This document shows, in pieces, positions 49,040 to 59,810 of a DNA stretch of 60,320 nucleotides. Both the position numbers and the translations under genes were made by a program. The first letter of the stretch is position 1. The number at the start of each line of letters is the position of its first letter. This DNA comes from Saprospiraceae bacterium. Its GTDB lineage: Bacteria > Bacteroidota > Bacteroidia > Chitinophagales > Saprospiraceae. The stretch spans positions 1-60,320 of the forward strand of contig JADKGF010000055.1 of NCBI GenBank assembly GCA_016717105.1, given 5' to 3'. The notes below the pieces were generated by a model that saw only the letters and a program-made list of their open reading frames with translations, was not told the DNA's origin and did no database searches.

Positions 49040-49417
49040 TTACTCCTCTTCTTGGACAGATGGTGGATACATGGTCTTTAAGTTTTTGAACATAGCATCT
49101 ACCTTGTACATTTCGTCAATAGTCTCGTCAAAATAAAAGAAAATTTGTGGAATCCTTCTCATCTGATGTTTGATCCTAGCAGCAAGCGCTTGCTTCAATA
49201 CATGGGTGTGATTGACAATTTTCTTTAAAATCAGATCCTTATCCTCAGCATTGTAAATGCTAAGATAAATTTTCGCCTGTGCAAGATCTGGTGTAACCTT
49301 AACGGCAGTGACTGTCACAAAAGCGGTGCCATATATATATGGACCTTGCTCGTGAAACACAGGTGCAAAGCTTCTTTTTATCAGCTCTCCTATTTGTAAT
49401 TGTCGCTTACCGTCCAT
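49040..49417 (-). CDS. rbfA: Ribosome-binding factor A
   Basis: The 125-residue KH-type fold protein has the RbfA pattern: KRQLQIGELIKRSFAPVFHE, TAVKVTPDLAQAKIYLSIYN and LAARIKHQMRRIPQIFFYFD, then ETIDEMYKVDAMF. It acts in 30S subunit maturation near the 16S 5' end. It stands alone rather than in the nusA-infB cluster. A -7 box TACCTTTG lies 21 bp upstream (49438-49445). Confidence 0.93.
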   Translation of the reverse strand: MDGKRQLQIGELIKRSFAPVFHEQGPYIYGTAFVTVTAVKVTPDLAQAKIYLSIYNAEDKDLILKKIVNHTHVLKQALAARIKHQMRRIPQIFFYFDETIDEMYKVDAMFKNLKTMYPPSVQEEE

Positions 49418-49437
49418 TAATATTGATTTTGGAAGGA

Positions 49438-49445
49438 CAAAGGTA
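49438..49445 (-). promoter_or_regulatory. -7 box TACCTTTG for rbfA
   Basis: It matches TAnnTTTG on the minus strand, 21 bp before the rbfA ATG. No clear -33 TTTG is seen. Confidence 0.4.
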
Positions 49446-49498
49446 CGATTTTATCTGTACATTTTGTAACATGATGGATTGCTGTGGATGTAAAATAT

Positions 49499-49949
49499 TC
49501 AAATATACTTTTCGAAACACACACTATCAGTCACATCAACATACTGTCCATAATTGGGTATCTTTATATAGCCACACTTCTTGTACAAGGAGACAGCTGG
49601 CAACATGTCATCACCTGTTTCTAAAATGCAGCGCGTAAATCCCAAGTCATGTGCCCAATCTTCCAATGCGCTTAAAATTTTTATGAGCGATGCCATGTCC
49701 ACGCATCTCTTGGCTTACATACATTCGTTTGATCTCCATAGTAATTTCGTCATAAGCTTTAATAGCACCACATCCAACAGGGATATCATTATTATAAGCT
49801 ACTATGACATAATTTATAAAATCTACTTTATTATATTGGGCAAAAAAATCATTAGCATCTCCATTTCTAATGGCCAACTCTTTGTCAAGTGCTTCGACTA
49901 GTTTTAGGAAATCTAGATTTTGAGAATTGGTTTTTGTAATGGAAAGCAT
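49499..49949 (-). CDS. GNAT-family N-acetyltransferase (one frameshift)
   Basis: The N-terminal frame (49949-49647) reads through the acetyl-CoA motif EIKRMYVSQEMRGHGIA and then is lost. The C-terminal frame (49702-49499) continues as LIKILSALEDWAHDLGFTRC and ILETGDDMLPAVSLYKKCGY. Joined near 49690 they give one ~149-residue GNAT with motif A (R/QxxGxG/A as QEMRGHGIA) and the YKKCGY motif. The acceptor substrate is unknown. It is divergent from recG. Confidence 0.85.
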
Positions 49950-50035
49950 GTATTCTATTTTAAATTAATAAAATGATATAGATTCACTAGTTTACTTTAT
50001 TTACTTCGATCCTGCAAATTTGGATATTTTTCTTC

Positions 50036-50043
50036 TATTTTTG
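50036..50043 (+). promoter_or_regulatory. -7 box TATTTTTG for recG
   Basis: It matches TAnnTTTG, 26 bp before the TTG start at 50070. The nearest TTTG is only 13 nt upstream. Confidence 0.35.
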
Positions 50044-50069
50044 CAAATTAAATCCACTTTAATCAAACT

Positions 50070-52190
50070 TTGTCTATACCACAAAACATACTCGACACAC
50101 CTATAGAATATGTCAAGGGCATAGGTCCATCACGTGGTGAGACTTTCAGAAAAGAACTGAATATCCACACTGTCTATGATTTGTTGTTTACCTATCCATT
50201 CAGGTATATAGATCGCACTACTTTCCATGCTATCAAGGATTTGCACGCTGACGGCGACAACATACAGCTGAAAGGCACATTGATTTCTTTGGATAAAATA
50301 AAAGGCAAAAACAACCGTAATAGAATCCAAGGTATGTTTAAGGATAGCAGTGGATTTCTGGAACTTGTTTGGTTTCAAGGTGTTACGTGGCTAGATCAGA
50401 CCCTTACACCTGGTCAGGATTATATTATTTTTGGTAAAGTAAGCATATTTGGCGGCAAAAAGACCATGGCACATCCAGAAATGGAGTTGCTAAGTGATGC
50501 TGGCACCAACTTATCACGGACATTTGACCCAGTGTATGCTAGTACCGAAAAAATGGATGCCAAAGGACTAGACAGCAAATTTCGTCGTAAGGTCATAAAA
50601 TCTATTCTACAGACGATCACAGAAGCAGACATCAAAGAGACACTGCCACAATATGTAATAGACAAATTGAGAATCTGTACCAGCATGCAGTCTATCCAGT
50701 GGATACACTTTCCAGAAAATGAAAATCAAAAACAACTTGCAACCAACAGGATAAAATTTGAAGAGTTCTTTTATGTGCAAATCCGGCTTTTGCAAAGCAA
50801 GATCTACCGTAAACATAAATTCAAAAGTGCGCCATTTACCACGATTGGGCCATTATTCAATACATTTTATAATACAAAACTTCCATTCGAACTCACCAAG
50901 GCACAAAAAAATGTGATCCGTGAAATCAGGGCAGACATGGGCACCAATACCCAAATGAACCGATTGTTGCAAGGCGATGTAGGCAGCGGTAAGACCATAG
51001 TGGCTTTGTTGTGTATGTTGATCGCTATAGACAATGGTTTCCAAGCTTGTATCATGGCGCCAACAGAAATACTTGCACAGCAACATTTTGATAATGTAAG
51101 TCAGCTAGTGGTAGATATGCCTGTTGAAGTCGCGTTTCTTTCTGGAAGTGTCAAAGGCAAAAAAAGAGAGAAAATAATCCAAGATCTCCGCGATGGCAAA
51201 ATAAATATCATAGTAGGCACGCATGCCCTTATCGAACCCAATATTATTTTCCAGCAGCTTGGATTGGCTATAGTAGATGAGCAACACCGATTTGGCGTAG
51301 CACAACGAGCAAGTTTGTGGAAAAAAAACAATGATCTGGCACCACATGTTTTGGTCATGACAGCTACTCCTATTCCCAGGACATTGGCGATGACTATTTA
51401 TGGTGATCTGGATGTATCGGTCATAGATGAGTTGCCACCGGGTAGAAAAGAGATACAAACCATTCACAAATACGAATCTGCAAGGCCACAACTATTGCAA
51501 TTTATGCATAGCGAGATAGCAAAAGGCAGGCAAATCTATGTCGTCTATCCACTCATCGAAGAGTCCGAAAAGCTTGACCTACAAAATCTGCAAGATGGAT
51601 ACGAAAGGTTGCTCCAGTATTTTCCATTGCCCGATTACCAAATCAGCGTAGTCCATGGTAGGATGAAAGCCAAAGATAAAGATTGGGAAATGCAGCGTTT
51701 TATCAACAAAACGACGCAAATCATGGTCGCTACTACAGTCATCGAAGTTGGTGTCAATGTACCCAATGCATCGGTGATGATTATCGAAAATACAGAGAGA
51801 TTTGGATTGTCTCAATTACATCAGCTGCGTGGTCGTGTAGGACGTGGTGCGGACCAATCGTATTGCATACTTATGAGTGATTATAAACTCAGCAAAGAAG
51901 GCAAAGAACGCATTGCGACTATGGTCAGGACGAATAATGGTTTTGAAATTGCAGAAGCAGACTTAAGACTCAGAGGTCCAGGAGATATTCAAGGTACAAG
52001 ACAAAGCGGTGTTTTGGACTTCAAGCTCCTTCAAATAGGTCAAGACAAAACGATCATGGACGCTGCTAGAAATATAGCTTTACGCATTATCGATGACGAC
52101 CCAAATCTAGAAAGAGACATTCACATCAATATAAAAAACCAAGTAGCAAAACTCAGAATAAAAAATCGAGATTGGGGCAGAATATCCTGA
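50070..52190 (+). CDS. recG: ATP-dependent DNA helicase RecG
   Basis: The 706-residue helicase starts TTG TCT ATA CCA (MSIPQNILDTPIEYVKGIGP). No in-frame ATG precedes it. The wedge/OB domain covers about residues 60-150. The helicase core has Walker A GDVGSGKT, the DEQH box (IVDEQHRFGVAQR) and motif III TATPIP. Further helicase motifs are ATTVIEVGVNVPNASVMIIE and QLHQLRGRVGRG. The RecG-specific C-terminal DIQGTRQSGVLDFKL segment is also present. It remodels stalled forks and branched DNA. The frame is intact. It is convergent with the DUF1501 gene, 21 bp away. Confidence 0.97.
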   Translation: MSIPQNILDTPIEYVKGIGPSRGETFRKELNIHTVYDLLFTYPFRYIDRTTFHAIKDLHADGDNIQLKGTLISLDKIKGKNNRNRIQGMFKDSSGFLELVWFQGVTWLDQTLTPGQDYIIFGKVSIFGGKKTMAHPEMELLSDAGTNLSRTFDPVYASTEKMDAKGLDSKFRRKVIKSILQTITEADIKETLPQYVIDKLRICTSMQSIQWIHFPENENQKQLATNRIKFEEFFYVQIRLLQSKIYRKHKFKSAPFTTIGPLFNTFYNTKLPFELTKAQKNVIREIRADMGTNTQMNRLLQGDVGSGKTIVALLCMLIAIDNGFQACIMAPTEILAQQHFDNVSQLVVDMPVEVAFLSGSVKGKKREKIIQDLRDGKINIIVGTHALIEPNIIFQQLGLAIVDEQHRFGVAQRASLWKKNNDLAPHVLVMTATPIPRTLAMTIYGDLDVSVIDELPPGRKEIQTIHKYESARPQLLQFMHSEIAKGRQIYVVYPLIEESEKLDLQNLQDGYERLLQYFPLPDYQISVVHGRMKAKDKDWEMQRFINKTTQIMVATTVIEVGVNVPNASVMIIENTERFGLSQLHQLRGRVGRGADQSYCILMSDYKLSKEGKERIATMVRTNNGFEIAEADLRLRGPGDIQGTRQSGVLDFKLLQIGQDKTIMDAARNIALRIIDDDPNLERDIHINIKNQVAKLRIKNRDWGRIS

Positions 52191-52211
52191 TGGTATATAC
52201 TTAATGGAATA

Positions 52212-53767
52212 TTAAATCTTTACAAACTTCAATGTTTTCACTGCATTGTCAATGGCAATACGTACAAAATAAGAACCAGATGGATAATTGCTTACAGGTA
52301 TATTTATCATATGTTCATTCTGAGACAAAGTTTTATCAACAATGATGTCCAGTTGAGCTCCTAGTGCATTCAACACCATAATTCTTACATGTGATCCATG
52401 ATTTGTAAAGTTCAATCGCGTAAAATCAACACATGGATTTGGTGAAAGTGTCGCTTCGATTCCTTGAGCCATCTTGTCAACCGATGTTGTATCACTACAG
52501 TCTTTGATAAATGGTATCTTCTGGAAGTCACTGTAAAGCACATTGCGAATATCGGTCTCTGATGCGCCCATCCAATCTATCAATAAACTGGCATAAACAA
52601 ACCTGAAATCATATTGCATAGGTACACCTTCTTGTGGTGCTATATCTTCAGTTATCTGTGGATTGTCACCGTAGATACCTTGTTTTACACAATCACCAAA
52701 CACGATCAAAGGTGCTGCTGTACCGTGGTCAGTACCTAAACTATTGTTGGCTTTTATTTGTCTTCCGAATTCCGAAAAAGTCATACCAACTACGCGTTCA
52801 TGAATACCAAGCTCTTTGAGATCATCCGTAAATGCAGTGATCGCATCTGAAACATCTTTTAATAATACAGCATGATTTCTATTTGCTAATACGTCGGTTT
52901 CTCCCAATTGCACCTGATTTGCATGTGTATCAAATCCACCAATATTGGCTACATAAATCTTCGTACCCAAACCACCAGATATCAACTGCGCAATGACTTT
53001 AAGTTGTGCAGCAAGATTTCCATCTGGGTAAGTTGCTATGTTGTTTCCTTTGGAAAATGCACTCAAAACCGTAGTAGCATATGCATTGGATTGTTTTATT
53101 GTATTGCGAACGAAATCCACTTCCTGACTGTAGCAAGAATTATCAACTGGAGCCGCTACAGTCTCTTCTACCAATTTCACAGAAGTTTCATTCAATAAGG
53201 TAAAACTGAAGTTGGTCGAAGGTCCTTGACATGTTTCAGAAACCAAACTACCAAGGGTAATAGCAAATGGATCTGGGCAATCGGTGTTTGGATATGCAGA
53301 AGGAAATCCAGGATATTTCTGGTCTAGATATCGTCCTAGCCAACCCGTGGTTATATATTTATCAGCATCAGACCCAGATGTCCAAATATCTGTAGATCTG
53401 AAATGTGAACGGTTTTGATTTGGATATCCCACAGACTGGACAACAGCCATCTTTTCATCATCAAAAGTCTTTTTAAACCTGTCATTGATGGATGCAAGCC
53501 TGTTTTATCGCTCATTTTCAGTACAGAAGTTTCTGGCAACATCAAAGTAGGTCTGACCTTACTAAGGCCATCATACTGATCCAAAGGTATGACCATATTG
53601 AGTCCGTCATTACCACCATTCAGCTGGATCAAGACCAGAACACGATCGTCAGAGTTGCTCAAAAAATTAAACATGGCTGAACTTGACATTGCGGCTACAT
53701 CTAAGCCACCTAAAAAAATTGGCAAAGACACTAGAGATCCTGATTGCAAAAATTGTCTGCGTTTCAT
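52212..53767 (-). CDS. DUF1501 protein with Tat-like signal and T9SS type A sorting tail (one frameshift)
   Basis: The fragments 53767-53351 and 53450-52212 join near 53472 in a T-rich run to give ~515 residues. The N-terminus MKRRQFLQSGSLVSLPIFLG resembles a Tat signal, as usual for DUF1501. The core has VLIQLNGGNDGLNMVIPLDQ, FSEFGRQIKANNSLGTDHGT and AAPLIVFGDCVKQGIYGD. These are features shared with the alkaline-phosphatase-like superfamily to which DUF1501 is related. The last ~85 residues (ATLSPNPCVDFTRLNFTNHG to GSYFVRIAIDNAVKTLKF) are a T9SS type A sorting domain. It is 41 bp downstream of the DUF1800 gene, and the two families are commonly paired. The activity is unknown. Confidence 0.87.
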
Positions 53768-53808
53768 TTTCTTTTATTTAATATGACTTAATAAAATGGT
53801 GGATTTGA

Positions 53809-55365
53809 TTAACTTAAATGGTATTCAGGCATACGCATCATATATACCAATAAATTGCGCAATCTATTGACCACTACAGCTTTATTAGCTTCTGATGGAT
53901 TGTTTTTATACAATGTGTACGCTGTCTGCCATGTACCTGTATTACCTAAATTTAGGATAGGAATCAGGATTGTCTTTTGATTTTCGGCCAATGGTTTTGA
54001 AAATAATATCAAGGCTATTTCTGTCAATACAAAATCAACATCATCCGGCTTTACAAATTTATCAACTGTATTTATTGGATTTAGTAAAACTCTAAAATCA
54101 CCAAATTTGTAAGTATTTGATGCCAGTAAATCAGTAAAACCTTTTCTGTATGGAAGTGATGTGGCATTTAACCACAGACGGTAATAAGATGGCTCTTGGT
54201 AATATGGCTGCCATCCAGCAACAGATGGGGCATTAAAAATTGCCATCTGCATCTCGACTGTTTTTTGATAAATTTGCCTATTATTAAAATTAACCCTTTG
54301 GACATTGTCTGTAGGCAATGAAGCACTAAATTGATTAATTGGGTTTAAAATAAAATCAATTGGATTTTTGACCATTGTACCGATGATACATTCATCATAA
54401 AAATGCTCACTTGCTAAAAGTGCTCTGAGTCCAGGCAAAATTTCATAATTATTATCTCTAATGATTTTACCCATTGGGATGATAACATCATTGTGTATAG
54501 TTTCATCAATATTAGAGTGGACAAACCATCTGTATAATTTTGTTGCTATGAAAGTGGCAACTTCTTCTTTTTGAAATATTAGGTCAATAAGATTCTTGTA
54601 TTCTTCAGCGCCTGCATTGTTGATAGTCACATTGCCGAATCTGTGTGAAAGCGTTTTTGATCTAATATCATGACGTCCAGCCCTATACTCAGCACGAATA
54701 GGTAATGTATTGCGTACATCAATCCAACCTGTCAGCACTCGCGCCATCTCTTTGATGTCATCTTCTGTATAAGTTGTATAATCTCCCGGACCAGCCAAAG
54801 GACCTTTGCCAAGGGTAAATAACTCCATCAATTCGCGAGCATAATTTTCATTTGGTGCTTGGCCCGTATTGTCTCTACCATTGAGATAATTGAGCATGGC
54901 AGGATCGATGGTGATATCTTTGGTCAGTTGTTTAAAATTGCCTAAAGCATTTTTTCTCAACAAACTGATATATATATAATTATACCTTGCGTCTGTTATA
55001 TCTGCAATTACAAAATGATTGTGCCAAAACATCGTCATCTTCTCACGAATATTGGCATCACCTTTTAACATTAAGTCAAATGTCCAACTATGGAGTGATT
55101 GGTTTCTGTAAAAATCAACACCCAACGATGTACCTTTATCCACCCATGTCTCGCCAAGTGGAACATTTGGATCATCTGCTTTGGTGTAATTTATTGGCGG
55201 CGGCGGATCACCCAGCGGCTGCAACAAATGATCCAGACACTGATCTAGTGTGTAATTTCCGAATTTGACTAACGTGTCATAATTCACTCCATAAGTTGTA
55301 CGACGCAATAAGTGAGCTGCAAGATATCTGCTCCATGGACCTGCATATTTGTTTAGTGTGGCCAT
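53809..55365 (-). CDS. DUF1800 domain protein
   Basis: The 518-residue protein carries family markers: AAHLLRRTTYGVNYDTLVKF, REKMTMFWHNHFVIADITDA, NENYARELMELFTLGKG, EDDIKEMARVLTGW, and IATKLYRWFVHSN near the middle. DUF1800 proteins occur next to DUF1501 across several phyla, and no biochemical function is established. No signal peptide is evident from the ATG at 55365. It has a possible -7 box TATCTTTG at 55458-55465. It is followed by the DUF1501 gene, so the two form an operon. Confidence 0.9.
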   Translation of the reverse strand: MATLNKYAGPWSRYLAAHLLRRTTYGVNYDTLVKFGNYTLDQCLDHLLQPLGDPPPPINYTKADDPNVPLGETWVDKGTSLGVDFYRNQSLHSWTFDLMLKGDANIREKMTMFWHNHFVIADITDARYNYIYISLLRKNALGNFKQLTKDITIDPAMLNYLNGRDNTGQAPNENYARELMELFTLGKGPLAGPGDYTTYTEDDIKEMARVLTGWIDVRNTLPIRAEYRAGRHDIRSKTLSHRFGNVTINNAGAEEYKNLIDLIFQKEEVATFIATKLYRWFVHSNIDETIHNDVIIPMGKIIRDNNYEILPGLRALLASEHFYDECIIGTMVKNPIDFILNPINQFSASLPTDNVQRVNFNNRQIYQKTVEMQMAIFNAPSVAGWQPYYQEPSYYRLWLNATSLPYRKGFTDLLASNTYKFGDFRVLLNPINTVDKFVKPDDVDFVLTEIALILFSKPLAENQKTILIPILNLGNTGTWQTAYTLYKNNPSEANKAVVVNRLRNLLVYMMRMPEYHLS

Positions 55366-55457
55366 ATCGTTAGGTTTTGAAATATTTATCTATTGGATAT
55401 CAAAAATGACAAAAGGTTTAATGGATATTTTAAAAATAATAATATTTTTATCCTGCA

Positions 55458-55465
55458 CAAAGATA
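55458..55465 (-). promoter_or_regulatory. -7 box TATCTTTG for the DUF1800-DUF1501 operon
   Basis: It is an exact TAnnTTTG on the minus strand, about 93 bp before the DUF1800 ATG. No -33 TTTG is seen. Confidence 0.35.
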
Positions 55466-55592
55466 GATATTAAAATGATATGGTGTTTTAAGTTAAATCC
55501 ATATTTACAAAATGGAATTAATGTATGAGATTGCAGGTATTGAACCCAGCGAATATAATTTAAACCTTTTATATTATTGGATTGGATAAAAT

Positions 55593-55631
55593 AAAAAAAG
55601 AGCTGCTGCTATGTACAAAAGCTCCTTTTTT
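55593..55631 (-). terminator. Terminator of the LytTR/histidine kinase operon
   Basis: On the minus strand AAAAAAGGAGCT pairs with AGCTCTTTTTTT (one bulge), and ATTTTAT follows. It lies about 170 bp past the LytTR stop. Confidence 0.6.
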
Positions 55632-55797
55632 ACAACAGGTGAAAATCACCAGACAATATAGCATTTCTATATTTCAAGTGCATGAGTAGTCAGCGACAAA
55701 TCGCTATGTTGTCTTGCATAATCAAAGGGTCAAATCTTCGACACAAGGTAATCATGATTAAAACCAGCGGCATTAAAATTCCAGAATTCGGTCACAT

Positions 55798-56574
55798 TTA
55801 TCCAGATTTTGGTAAATTAACTTTTATTTTTTCAAGAAATTTAAAAAACTCGTCTTTCCGTCGCCTTGAAATAGAGATCTGAATATCATTGGACAATTTA
55901 GCAAAATAAGTTTCTTTGGCTACTACACCTTTAAGGTATTTTAGATTTATGATATATGAGTTGTGTATTCTAAAAAAATTAAAATCTTTGAGTAATCCTT
56001 CATATTCCTTTAGAATTTTTGTAGAGATGATTTCACGTCCGTCATTGAGCACGATATTGGTGTAGTAATTAATGGATTGAATATATAATATATCATCGTG
56101 AGAAATTAGTTCTGTTCCATCCTGGGTATGTACTTTGATAAAATGCTGAGAGGTAGGAATATTAATATCATCAATGGTAGATTGATCATTTAGATTGGCA
56201 AGTTCTTTCGTTTTAATAATGGACATTACATTAAGAATGGCATCTTTTAAGTCGTCCAAATCAATAGGTTTCAAAAGATAATCAGCAGCTTTAGTACGAA
56301 ATGCTTTAACCGCATATTCGTCATAAGCAGTAATAAAGATTGTTTCAAATGTAGGTTCAGGAAATGCGTTTAATAATTCCAATCCAGTACTGGTTCCCAT
56401 CTGTACATCCAAAAACACTAAATCTGGTTGCATATTACGAATCAAATTTGCACCATCATCTGGATTTTCAGCTTGACCTATGACATCAATGTCTTTAAAG
56501 TACTCCTGTAATATTGCCTGAAGATTATCTCTACTCGGTTTTTCATCATCTATTATCAATGCGCGCAATTTCAT
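55798..56574 (-). CDS. LytTR-family response regulator
   Basis: The 258-residue protein has a receiver domain with the acidic pair DDE (10-12), the phospho-Asp in PDLVFLDVQMG (about 57), FITAYDEYAVKAF and Lys in YLLKPID. A C-terminal LytTR DNA-binding domain follows (about 150-255; GTELISHDDILYIQSINYYT, FFRIHNSYIINLKYLKGVV). LytTR proteins bind short direct repeats. It is 9 bp downstream of its cognate histidine kinase, so both are co-transcribed. Target genes are unknown. Confidence 0.95.
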   Translation of the reverse strand: MKLRALIIDDEKPSRDNLQAILQEYFKDIDVIGQAENPDDGANLIRNMQPDLVFLDVQMGTSTGLELLNAFPEPTFETIFITAYDEYAVKAFRTKAADYLLKPIDLDDLKDAILNVMSIIKTKELANLNDQSTIDDINIPTSQHFIKVHTQDGTELISHDDILYIQSINYYTNIVLNDGREIISTKILKEYEGLLKDFNFFRIHNSYIINLKYLKGVVAKETYFAKLSNDIQISISRRRKDEFFKFLEKIKVNLPKSG

Positions 56575-56583
56575 ATCCCACTT

Positions 56584-59500
56584 TTATTTCTTTGAACTTC
56601 TTTTAAATATTAAAATCTCCACTTTTGTTCCGGCAGACTGACCATATTCATCAGACAGATCTGAAATCTTTTCAGAAATGTATGCAAGCTTAAGCGCTCT
56701 AATCATCTCCAATCGCTCTTTTGAAATTTTATTACCCATAGACCTATGATCCGTATTTGACTTACCTTTTAACTCCAAAGACCTACTTCGTCCTATTCCG
56801 TTGTCAATTATCTCACATACAACGTTGTTTATGTCTTTTTTAATATTTATTTGCAAAAAATTCTTAGCTTTTTGATTGGGTATCAATCCGTGCCGGATTG
56901 CGTTTTCTACATGTGGTTGTAGCAGCATGGCAGGCACATCGTAATCTTCCAATCTAATTGCAGTGTCAATATTGATATCATAATCAAACTTATCTGCAAA
57001 TCTCAAGTGCTCCAAACTACAATATAATTTCAAAACATCCAATTCCTGCTTTAATGTAATAAACTGACTATCAGAGCCATTAAGATAAAGCCGCATCAAT
57101 CGTGCAAATTTAGCTAGGTAGTCATTGGCCGATTTTTATTTTCTGTATTTATGAATTGCTGGATGGCATTGAGCGAATTGAAAATAAAATGGGGATTGAG
57201 TTGGGATTGTAGTGATTTTAAACGCAATTCGGAGATCAACTTCTCTATTCTGGATTGTTCTGCAGCTTGCTCTCGACGTTGTTTAAGGTATCGGAGTATA
57301 AAGTAAAGAAGAATTAAAAATGCTGTAAGTAAAGTGAGCATTCTAAACCATAACTTTTCTGAGTAATGCTTTTTACTTCAAAATTAACTTGAGCAGGCAT
57401 TTTACTAACATTACCTATGGCATCTATCGCTCTGACTTCGAAAGTATATTTTTCAGGTTTAAGGTTATTAAATGTAAGGCTATCATTATGTGTTTGAAGC
57501 CATTCAGGCACTGAAGGCAATAGTCTGTATTCGTAGCGTACTTTTCCATTACTTTTGTATGAAATACCCGAATATTCAAAGTTGACAGTATTTTCATTAT
57601 ATTCTAACATGGAAAGTATCCTTGTCGGCTAATTCCCAAGTAGATTTTAGAATTTTGAATGCATTAATGTGAATCGGTGGTGGTAGTTGGAAGTTAGTTT
57701 TGTTCAATTGATTTATATTAACCTGAACTAGACCTTCGTCAGTGGCAACATAAAGTTCATCATCATAGCAATATATGTCATTTATATAGTCATCAGGAAA
57801 TCCGTGAAAACTATTAAATGCGCTAATCTTAAAATCTTTTCCTACTTTTTGAATTAGATTGACACCTTTGCGTGTAGCTACCCAAACCCTATTTTTCTCA
57901 TCAGTCTTGATTGAGTGGATATTAGCATCCATTAATTCATTATCAAAATGTCGAATCACTTCATCATTCTTCAAAACATAAACACCATTACCTTCAGTAG
58001 CTACCCAGATCAAGCCATCATTGGATTGTTTGATGCCATTAACACTAACCGACTCGCTACTTTCATCAAGACAGATAGGATTTAGTTCATTTTTTGTTGG
58101 CCTTCCCCAAAATAAACCTTGCTGATTACCAGAATAAAATTTCCCTTTTAGGAGCAGTATGGCATACATTCTGCCAGAAAGATCCGTACGCTGTCCATTA
58201 TCAAAATTTCTTAAAGAATTAAGCTTGTCTTTATTTAAAAAATTGGAGCCAAAAGTTGACGTGATCGACAAAGAATCTTGATATAAACTCACAGATTTAA
58301 ATCCAAATTGAGAAAATAACTTATCATTACGGTAAATGGCATTGCTGCCACCATAGAAAACTTCACCTAATATATTTGTTTCTAAAAATCGCAAGTCAAT
58401 AAGATCAGGTTTATATCTTTCGTTTCCTTTAAGTAATTCAATAATTTCATTTTTTGAATTGGCAAAATACAAAGATTGATCTTTTAACCCATTTACTAAT
58501 TTAATGGGTTCATCACTTAATTTATTAATAATTTCCTTACCTGTGCTTAGATCTAAATTTGAGTATTTTATAATTCCTTCACCCATCGTAGATACCCACA
58601 CATTTTTCTCCTGATCGATTAAAATTGATGTAGCTTTATGTAAGTTTAAAAATGGTTTCCAAACATTTGTTTTGATATTATAGGTATATATTCCTTTATT
58701 AAGGATAATGTAGAGCAAGTTATTATTTTGAATATTCGCTCCATTAGACTTTTTCTTCATTTTAAAAGGATACAACATAGTATTCATCAATTTCCCATTT
58801 TTGTATACCCTATATCCATCACTATTAAATGCAATTGCATTATTTTTTGATAAATAATGGAAATCAGTAACAAAATTTGTTGAACTATTTACCGGAATTT
58901 TGATTGATAAATCTACATTGTCCAAATTTTTCAAATTCCCTTCACCGTACATAATTGATGCAAATTCTACATCTTGATCTTCTCGTTTATAATCATACTT
59001 GCAATACATCAAAACATCCTTCAAAAAATAAAAATATCCTGAAGTGGATTTACTTTTTGATATAAATTTATGTTCAATTTTTGTGATTTTATCATTCTTA
59101 ATAATAAAGTTATCATATATACTCATCGCAAGTTTATGATCAAATGAGTCTAAAACTGAGTATAGAATTTCATCTTTGGAATTAATTAGAAATTGACTAT
59201 AATAATTTTTTGTATTTCCAAATATTTTAATTTCGCCGGTTTTTTCAATTTTAGAAATGGCAACAAATGAATACAACCACACATTGTCTTTACTATCCAA
59301 AAGCATTGCAAAGTTATCATTTGAAGCTAAGCCTTGGTCAACTGTAAATAATTTAAACGATTTACCATCATACCTGACAACACCTTTATCTGTCGCTGCC
59401 CATATAAATCCTTTTTTATCTTGTTTTATAGAATAGACATTATTGGATGGAAGCCCATTTTTGATTGTTAGATACTTACCAAAATCTGATTGACAAATAA

Positions 59501-59594
59501 TGAAATTATATAACGATAAGAACAATAAAATATTTATTACTCTGAAATTAAAAACTTTTTCCAAAATACGCTCAATTATTTTAAATTTCTTCAT
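56584..59594 (-). CDS. Beta-propeller sensor histidine kinase of the LytS (His_kinase) type (three frameshifts)
   Basis: Fragments 59594-57597, 57610-57314, 57341-57114 and 57099-56584 join near 57605, 57370 and 57125 into ~1,000 residues. Signal peptide or membrane entry is FRVINILLFLSLYNFIIC. Two-component propeller repeats cover about 30-630 (GFIWAATDKGVVRYDGKSF, GLIWVATEGNGVYVLKNDEV, NRVWVATRKGVNLIQKVGKD). A Y_Y_Y domain follows (YEYRLLPSVPEWLQTHNDSL), then a membrane helix (MLTLLTAFLILLYFILRYL). The kinase has the H-box SLQSQLNPHFIFNSLNAIQQ, the N-box LLQPHVENAIRHGL and the G-box DNGIGRSRS. It senses a periplasmic signal and phosphorylates the adjacent LytTR regulator. The stimulus is unknown. 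Confidence 0.92.
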
Positions 59595-59810
59595 TTCTAG
59601 CTAAGTCAAAAACGGATCAACCATTATATTACAATATCCAAAACAAATGAAAATTCAAAAATTTCCTTCAAAGAGAACAAAATTAATTTAAAATTAATAA
59701 ATTTTTAGAATATTACAAAACTTTATTTAATTTCGTGATAATATTATGTTTACCAAATTAATTCTGAAAAGAAAGGATAGTTTCATGATTATCTACAAAA
59801 CAGGGAAATC

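Larger units (their letters stand above)
55366..55797. other. Intergenic region between LytTR regulator and DUF1800 gene
   Basis: The region is 432 bp. It holds the terminator of the LytTR operon (55593-55631) and a -7 box for the DUF1800 gene (55458-55465, minus TATCTTTG). No further gene is visible. Confidence 0.55.
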
